Shown one piece after another: positions 31,353-37,039 of a stretch of DNA of 37,039 nt. Source of the stretch: Beijerinckiaceae bacterium. Lineage in GTDB: Bacteria; Bacteroidota; Bacteroidia; Chitinophagales; Chitinophagaceae. The stretch spans positions 1-37,039 of the forward strand of contig CAJCIQ010000174.1 in assembly GCA_903970475.1 (NCBI GenBank), given 5' to 3'. Both the position numbers and the translations under genes were made by a program. Positions within the stretch are counted from its first letter, which is position 1; each line of letters starts with the position of its first letter. Under the pieces are notes generated by a model. It did not search any database. It was not told the origin of the DNA and saw only the letters and a program-made list of their open reading frames with translations.

Positions 31353-34300
31353 CTAAGGCTTAATCACGATAGTCCCGGCTCCGTTGTAAGAATGATAGTC
31401 CCCATTGTACATCGCATCGGCGCTGACTGGCCCCATGTGGTAGATGCCTGGTGACACCGCCCGGACCGCGTAATAGTAAACTTGCTTGGACTCATTCATA
31501 TCGACAAACAAATTGATCCTATCATCCCTGACGTCCATGGCCGTGGGTTCATCGGCATTTTTAATCCAGTCCATACCTGGTATGTCCTTGGTACGTGGAT
31601 TTTCGATCTCAAAGCCTGCGGGCAGCAAGTCCGTTAGAACGATGTTTTGGACACTGCCGGAATAACTTTTTTCCAGGGTCAACTGAACGATGATCAAGTC
31701 GTTTTGCTTAAAAATATTTCCACTGATCTCATGGCCGGAACGATCAAAGAATTTACGTCTGGCATGTAGATAATTGTCCTCCTCTTTGTAAGCACCGGAA
31801 GCACTGATGCCTTCGGCTTGCCACCAATAGTAGAGTGCGCCATTGCCCTGAACAGTCACGTTGGTCTGGGTGCCCTTGAGTTGAGCTGCTGTCCATTTCG
31901 CTGGAGCACCCGTCATGCTTCCGATCGTTTTGCCACCCACACTAACGCTAGCCGTTGCCGTGGATTGCGCGCTAGCCCTGGCCAATTTACCCAAAGCCAA
32001 AAAGCCAAAAGCACATTCCTGGGTACTATACCAGCTACGTTCCCGGAACAAGTCGGACAATTGCCTGGCCATGACCGGCACCTGTGGATTACGGAGATCC
32101 ACGTCCAATAAAACATTAAGGGCTATGCCTTCGTCCCGGATGTCAGAGTAGAAACTACCCCCTGTTTGAGCCACCGAAACTTCCCCCGTCCAGTTGGAGG
32201 GTAATAGTTCCTTAAATCCATTTTTGTCTCCGGCCATGGCATAAGCAGCCGCCAGCAAATACTTGCTATCCAAAGCCAGCCAGCCAGCGTTGGATTTGTA
32301 ATAGTTCATGGCGCTTACATTGGGGCGTCCGGCCAGGGACAGTACATATAGGCTATAGGCCACTTCTTTAGGCGCTATCTTCTTTTGCTGATCCCGGTTA
32401 TAATAGTATGCTACCAAAGATTTGTTCCTTAACCGGGTATTGAGGTAAGCTAGTATAGATTCTATCAAAGACTTGTCTACATCGAATCCTGCCTTCTGGG
32501 CTTCCAGGAGGAAATGAGCCGCATATACGGTTGCCCACCAATTCTCCGTATCCTCTCCATCCCACAAAGTGATGGCTCCATTGTAGAGCTGACGCATCTT
32601 AATCTTGCGTATGGCTTCCAAAATGTTGGAGGCGGCATTGGTGTAACGGGCAGACCCATGCAGGTTCATCAATCCTGCTAAGTCCTCATAATACAATTGC
32701 GGGAAAGCTGTGGACACCATTTGTTCCGTGCATCCATAGGGATATTCAACCAGGTACTGCAACTGGCTCCCTAAGGCCATGGCAGGGTTCCTGCTGAGGA
32801 TAAGCCTGTAATCTCCGCTCCCCGGAATGAAATCTCCTGTACCGATGGTCAATGCATGTGTACCTGCGCTCAGCACCCCACTGCTGCTCATTTTCTGTAG
32901 GGTGGAGGCGGGACGTATGCTGATATCTGTTTCATCGCCAAATTGTTCACCCAACCCTTGCACCTTCACTTTCACCTTCCCAGCGCCAATGGCCTTTTCT
33001 GCGGCCAGCGTGAATACGATCCGTTGTTCGGCACCGGCAGCAAGGTTGGCTTCCGCATGGGAAACACCCACTATGGATAGGGGGCCAGATACCTGAAGAC
33101 CGGCGGAAGCCGTCGTACTTTTGGCGGTAGTATTGGTAATGGTAACGGGCATCTTTACCGTATCTCCGGGGCTCAGGAAGCGGGGAAGCGCAACAGACAG
33201 TACAATAGGATCAGCCACCTTCATGGCTGCATCGGCTGAACCAAAGGAAGCGTCTTTGGAATCCACCGCCATAAAGCGAATTTCTCCACTGAATGCCGGG
33301 GGTATATCGATATCAAAGCTAGCCTCTCCGCTTGCGTCCGTTTTCTGAATGCCACTCCAGTAGGATACCAATTTAAAGCGTTTAGCGGGCATAGGATTGA
33401 CCCGTTTTTCCATTTCCGGGCCTTCATCCCCACCCGTACTGCTCAACCTGGCAACCACTTCGGGATACAACAACGGATAGAGGTCATAAGCGTTTACCTC
33501 CAGGGCCCTGGAAGCATAAAACCACTGGTAGGGATCAGGGGTTTTGAAGTCGGTAACTTGTAGGATGCCATTATCCACGGCAGCCAGGGTAATGGAACTA
33601 TGTGGGGCCGCTTTGACCTTAATGGTCTGGTGGGTATTGCTCCTCACCTGGGCAGGCGCCAGAATCTGGATATTGATCTTACGATCTTTTTCCTCTACCC
33701 TCAGGCCCTTAAATCCATGTGCCACCGTCAGGGGAATATCGGATACGCCATGGGGCTTAAATAAAGTAGCCGTCACATATACATTAGGCAAGTGGTCTTT
33801 GGTCAGGGGAAGATCAACGGATGCCGAACGGTCGGGCACATTGACATATTGATAAGAGATAACCTTATCTCCGTTTTCCATAGTTACCAGCATTTTTCCA
33901 CCAAAAGGCGTCTTAAACAGCACTTTGGCCGATTCTCCAACGAGGTAAGAAGCCTTATCAGGCTCAATATCAATTTGACCCTCCCGGTCTACTTCAAAAG
34001 AATTGTCGTCTGCCATTCCCCAGTTTCCATAAGAGTAGAATGATTTGCTGACGTAGATTTCATTACCAGGAATGGATACCCTTATTTCATATTCTCCCGG
34101 AGTGCGGGGCACAAAGGGGAAGCTGCTGTTTTCTCCACTGATGGTCAGGGTCTGGGAAGCCACTATCTTATCTTCCTTCTGCGATTCATAGCGAAAGTAA
34201 GGCCCGTCCTTGCTCAACACGGTACGGTATTCATGTTTTACCACCTCCACCTTAGCTTGGGCACTCACTACAGCCTCTTTGGTATTCAATGCAATTAAGG

Positions 34301-36806
34301 GGAACCGAACGGCCTGATTCAAGGGATAATAATAGTACCCGTCGTCCTTAATGCCAAAGAAAACCGATTGGGTAAAGATATCTGCCGTAGCGCTGCGGCT
34401 GACCGGCCTACCCGTTTCATCAAATACAGTCGCATAAAAGGTGGCCTTGAGTTTACCTATATTCTTATACATCTCAGGAACCACAAAGCTTTCCGAAGCC
34501 TTACCCTTATCATCCGTTTTGCCTTCCCGGTTGATTTTATCAAAAAAGGTATTCGCATTGGCCAACCCAAAATCATAGGCATTATGATCTTTAGGGGAAA
34601 AAACAGCTTGCTTCAATTGGATCTCACACTCATAATTGCGGTCAGCAGCCGGTGGCCCGAAAAAGTTGACCGCATCTATGGACAGGTTAGTGGTCTGTCC
34701 AGCCTCTAAGACAGGCTTATCCAATTTCGCGGTTACTTTGATTCGATCGGGCACAAACTCTTCTATGCGGAAGGGTTTGCTCCCCAATAATACATCATTA
34801 GAGGTATAGACTTCCAGGGTATAGCTTCCGGTCACTGCCGCTTCCGGGATATCCACACTGCCATCCAGGGTGCCTTCTTCATCTACGCTCTTCCTGAAGG
34901 TTTTTAATTCCTTGCCATTGGGCATGAGGAATTTCATTTTCAGGGGCAGGTTACCTGGCAACTGCCAGCCAGTGCTGCGAATAATCACCGCAAAATGAGC
35001 CTGCTCCCCAGGTCTGTATATGTCTCGTTCGGGATAAATAAAGGCGTCCAGGCCCGTGGGGTTACTACGTTTCCCCCCTACTTCAAAGCGGGAGGTATTT
35101 ACACTTGTAGTCAAAAAGGGCAGGTAGTTGAAATCAGAAGCCGTTTTGGCAATGACCATGGCAGGTGCAAAGCCTGCAAATTCCTTGCGGGTGCAGGGAA
35201 TATCTGCCACACCGGACGCATTGGTTGCGCCCATACCCAGGACCTGGTTGTTCTTTCCGTAAGCCACCACATTCACCCCCTCCATGGGGGTAGCGTCCTT
35301 GATGGAATTGGCAAATACCAATATCCTGTCCTTTCCTTGTTTGGCAATCAACCCTATATCGGAAAGGGAGATGAACCGGTCATCCCTTACCCAATAGTTG
35401 CTGTCGGAGCGGATCATGATATGATAAATCCCCTTAAATTCCGGCAGCTTATCGTCAATATCAAAATGGAATACGCGTGTATTTCCAGATTTGGGCAGGC
35501 TTCGGGTATCAATGTCCTTTGCGTAAATAATATCACCCAGTTGTATACTAGGGTCGTCATCATTACTGCTGTAATCACCTTCATATTCTCCATCTTCATC
35601 CTTATTGTCACCGGGCGTATGGGGATCTTTTGGTTGGTATCCGTACTGGCCAGCCATCAGCAGGTTGTTCTCATATATTTTAGAGATGATTACCCGAACG
35701 CGGGGAGCGCCTACAATTTTAACCTGTATGTTTTTTTCTCCTCTCTGAGAAAGGTATACGGCTTTAGAGCCGACAAAGCTGATGGAGGGGGCCATTTTGC
35801 CAAAGGAAACGTTGTTCACGTAATCCTCGTGCAAAACCCCGCCTACGGTACCTCTGAGGCCCTTGGCAATTTTGAGTACATAGGGCGTTTCTGCGTCAAA
35901 AGCCTCGCTGCTGATGGTAAAGCCATCTTCCGTAGGAGATACCGAAAATTTGACGGAGGGCTCCAGGCTGACAAAGCTGGCCAGGTTGGACACGTCCACT
36001 TGCTGGGAGGTTTTGACCGTAATGTTTCCGGTGGTTCCATCGTGGTCGGTGCTCACATCGTTAACCCCCAGCACAAAGGGAGATCCCATCCCAGAACCGA
36101 AGGTTAATACATCCTCTGTTCCGTTTACACCTCCATCCGGCAGCATGCCTTTATCAATGGAGATTTGCAGTTTATAATCCTTGTCCTCCGTTCGCACCCC
36201 CAACAATTTCAAGGTGATCCTGTCAGAAACCGAAATGGTTTGCAGGTCGTAGTTTATACCCTTTCCGTCTACCTGTATGTGCAGTTTATCCTTTAAGGCC
36301 GTAGGATTGACCGGATAGTTGAAATACAACTCCAATTGGGGCAATATGGCTTTGGAGGCCTCATCCTGTACCATCCACAAAGCATTGACGTCCTGTATCT
36401 GTAGCGGGGCGGTATGGAAGGAAAGCCCATCTCCTCCTTTCAACCTGCCGTATCCCGTGTGTCTTAACACCGCTGTGTTTATCGTCGCCTTATAGCTGGT
36501 CGCCGGACTCAAAGGCCGGGAAGGAGAGAAAATAAGTTCTCCGGCGTTTTCCCATCGGAAACGCCCTGGGATCTTGGGCTCAAAGGAGATATATTCCGAA
36601 GAGTCCCAGATATTCAACAAGGAATCCTTCACCAAATCCTTGTCAAACTGAAAAATTAGATTTCCTAACGAAGGCACCTCTCCCTTGGCATTGGTGTATG
36701 AAAGGGATACCGTTTTCCTATTACAGGAGATAAGCACTAGGCCCAATAGGGCCAGGCCCCCACAGAAGCGGAGGAGCGTGTGTACACGCGGGCGGTGGTA
36801 AGACAT
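31353..36806 (-). CDS. Bacterial alpha-2-macroglobulin lipoprotein with thioester
   Basis: Large envelope protein of 1817 residues. The N-terminus has a basic and hydrophobic signal with a lipobox (LVLISC), so a lipoprotein. Macroglobulin domains fill the first two thirds, including an MG2 domain near 590 (YPERDIYRPGEQAHFAVIIR). The A2M domain begins near 1150 (YWSGIQKTDASGEASFDI). The thioester motif CTEQ is intact at 1359-1362 (YPYGCTEQMV), followed by the helical thioester domain and a C-terminal receptor-like domain. Bacterial A2Ms trap attacking proteases after bait cleavage; the bait is not identifiable here. A short acidic insert (NKDEDGEYEGDYSSNDDD) lies near 400. Such genes usually pair with pbpC; the divergent gene at the window end may be that partner. 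Confidence 0.93.
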   Translation of the reverse strand: MSYHRPRVHTLLRFCGGLALLGLVLISCNRKTVSLSYTNAKGEVPSLGNLIFQFDKDLVKDSLLNIWDSSEYISFEPKIPGRFRWENAGELIFSPSRPLSPATSYKATINTAVLRHTGYGRLKGGDGLSFHTAPLQIQDVNALWMVQDEASKAILPQLELYFNYPVNPTALKDKLHIQVDGKGINYDLQTISVSDRITLKLLGVRTEDKDYKLQISIDKGMLPDGGVNGTEDVLTFGSGMGSPFVLGVNDVSTDHDGTTGNITVKTSQQVDVSNLASFVSLEPSVKFSVSPTEDGFTISSEAFDAETPYVLKIAKGLRGTVGGVLHEDYVNNVSFGKMAPSISFVGSKAVYLSQRGEKNIQVKIVGAPRVRVIISKIYENNLLMAGQYGYQPKDPHTPGDNKDEDGEYEGDYSSNDDDPSIQLGDIIYAKDIDTRSLPKSGNTRVFHFDIDDKLPEFKGIYHIMIRSDSNYWVRDDRFISLSDIGLIAKQGKDRILVFANSIKDATPMEGVNVVAYGKNNQVLGMGATNASGVADIPCTRKEFAGFAPAMVIAKTASDFNYLPFLTTSVNTSRFEVGGKRSNPTGLDAFIYPERDIYRPGEQAHFAVIIRSTGWQLPGNLPLKMKFLMPNGKELKTFRKSVDEEGTLDGSVDIPEAAVTGSYTLEVYTSNDVLLGSKPFRIEEFVPDRIKVTAKLDKPVLEAGQTTNLSIDAVNFFGPPAADRNYECEIQLKQAVFSPKDHNAYDFGLANANTFFDKINREGKTDDKGKASESFVVPEMYKNIGKLKATFYATVFDETGRPVSRSATADIFTQSVFFGIKDDGYYYYPLNQAVRFPLIALNTKEAVVSAQAKVEVVKHEYRTVLSKDGPYFRYESQKEDKIVASQTLTISGENSSFPFVPRTPGEYEIRVSIPGNEIYVSKSFYSYGNWGMADDNSFEVDREGQIDIEPDKASYLVGESAKVLFKTPFGGKMLVTMENGDKVISYQYVNVPDRSASVDLPLTKDHLPNVYVTATLFKPHGVSDIPLTVAHGFKGLRVEEKDRKINIQILAPAQVRSNTHQTIKVKAAPHSSITLAAVDNGILQVTDFKTPDPYQWFYASRALEVNAYDLYPLLYPEVVARLSSTGGDEGPEMEKRVNPMPAKRFKLVSYWSGIQKTDASGEASFDIDIPPAFSGEIRFMAVDSKDASFGSADAAMKVADPIVLSVALPRFLSPGDTVKMPVTITNTTAKSTTASAGLQVSGPLSIVGVSHAEANLAAGAEQRIVFTLAAEKAIGAGKVKVKVQGLGEQFGDETDISIRPASTLQKMSSSGVLSAGTHALTIGTGDFIPGSGDYRLILSRNPAMALGSQLQYLVEYPYGCTEQMVSTAFPQLYYEDLAGLMNLHGSARYTNAASNILEAIRKIKMRQLYNGAITLWDGEDTENWWATVYAAHFLLEAQKAGFDVDKSLIESILAYLNTRLRNKSLVAYYYNRDQQKKIAPKEVAYSLYVLSLAGRPNVSAMNYYKSNAGWLALDSKYLLAAAYAMAGDKNGFKELLPSNWTGEVSVAQTGGSFYSDIRDEGIALNVLLDVDLRNPQVPVMARQLSDLFRERSWYSTQECAFGFLALGKLARASAQSTATASVSVGGKTIGSMTGAPAKWTAAQLKGTQTNVTVQGNGALYYWWQAEGISASGAYKEEDNYLHARRKFFDRSGHEISGNIFKQNDLIIVQLTLEKSYSGSVQNIVLTDLLPAGFEIENPRTKDIPGMDWIKNADEPTAMDVRDDRINLFVDMNESKQVYYYAVRAVSPGIYHMGPVSADAMYNGDYHSYNGAGTIVIKP

Positions 36807-36879
36807 ACAGGTTTTATATTAAAGGTTGGAATGGGTACAAAATGGAGTCATTGCATTTTTTTACGTCAATGCCAGAGAT

Positions 36880-36887
36880 TACATTTG
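36880..36887 (+). promoter_or_regulatory. Candidate -7 box (TACATTTG) of the terminal gene
   Basis: TACATTTG matches TAnnTTTG in the 111-base divergent gap, 30 bases before the ATG at 36918. TTG at 36851 is 26 bases upstream, rather far. Confidence 0.35.
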
Positions 36888-36917
36888 AAGAAGATTAAAT
36901 TGAAATATTGAATCGAG

Positions 36918-37039
36918 ATGAGCACATTTCCGTTGCCACGATGGTCTGTAAAAGGTACAGCAAAGAAAACAAAAACTCTTGTTAAATGGCTCATCATAAC
37001 CGGAGTTTTTTTCTTCCTCATTTTCCTACTGCTGAACTG
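36918..37039 (+). CDS. N-terminus of a membrane-anchored protein, possibly penicillin-binding protein 1C (partial)
   Basis: Only 40 codons are visible. They give MSTFPLPRWSVKGTAKKTKT, a basic cytoplasmic lead, then a single strong hydrophobic helix (VKWLIITGVFFFLIFLLLN) at the window edge. This is the start expected for a bitopic enzyme such as a class A penicillin-binding protein. PbpC is suggested only because pbpC commonly accompanies bacterial alpha-2-macroglobulin genes; no transglycosylase or transpeptidase motif is within the window. The usual arrangement is co-directional, whereas here it would be divergent. Confidence 0.6.
   Translation, partial: MSTFPLPRWSVKGTAKKTKTLVKWLIITGVFFFLIFLLLN

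Noticed and set aside
30579-31454. 291-codon open frame on the plus strand
   Set aside because: Opposite to rlmI and running into the next gene's end; rlmI motifs are intact, so this is a shadow.
34995-36107. 370-codon open frame on the plus strand
   Set aside because: Antisense to the alpha-2-macroglobulin gene; no recognisable domain, start context or promoter.

Overview
The window reads as a core chromosomal segment of a Bacteroidota bacterium, most likely of the Chitinophagaceae (order Chitinophagales). The lineage signs are promoter boxes of the form TAnnTTTG (often with TTG about 19 bases upstream), scarce Shine-Dalgarno sequences, a C-terminal domain resembling type IX secretion sorting domains, a free-standing TonB plug protein, an acidic DUF2795 protein of a kind common in this phylum, and a Tgt whose zinc-site region is of the cysteine-free Bacteroidota type. 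I see no insertion sequence, prophage, integron, CRISPR array, tRNA or rRNA. Nearly all coding space is occupied by recognisable housekeeping genes.

Layout. 1-4095: an LptF/LptG-family permease (cut by the window edge) and tgt on the minus strand, then a membrane glycosyltransferase overlapping rsmG on the plus strand. 4230-6716: an orphan NarL-type response regulator, a 447-base non-coding stretch with degenerate repeats and an AT-rich promoter region, and an ammonium transporter. 6717-6997: a convergent junction packed with inverted repeats. 6998-9619: a secreted M1-family metallopeptidase and a small secreted PepSY-like protein. 9697-12795: a minus-strand operon pepP-pssA-purS-rsmI. 13009-14613: pckA, ending at a 19-bp perfect terminator shared with the trpS-deoxynucleoside kinase pair (14686-16376).

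16412-17991: a compact plus-strand operon gatC / MacB-type ABC ATPase / ATP:cob(I)alamin adenosyltransferase, converging and overlapping with lolD (17963-18661). 18814-19035: an isolated, very acidic 73-residue DUF2795 gene with its own promoter and terminator. 19250-23296: fabI, recN and a secreted TPR protein. 23447-27813: an apparent operon of a barrel-less TonB plug protein, a Nif3-like protein and a coiled-coil zinc-ribbon protein. 27964-29896: an M32 carboxypeptidase and a small exported protein with an odd start. 30042-36806: rlmI and a 1817-residue lipoprotein alpha-2-macroglobulin with an intact CTEQ thioester. The window ends in the first 122 bases of a divergent membrane-anchored protein, possibly PbpC.

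Together the genes cover envelope biogenesis (Lpt-type permease, LolD, PssA, FabI, alpha-2-macroglobulin), translation and RNA modification (Tgt, RsmG, RsmI, RlmI, TrpS, GatC), central metabolism (PckA, PurS, ammonium uptake, cobalamin activation) and peptide breakdown (M1, M24, M32). I did not find a clear new multi-gene system. The observations most worth following are a Tgt in which all four zinc ligands are absent, the hairpin-dense convergent junctions, the barrel-less plug protein, and the small acidic DUF2795 gene.
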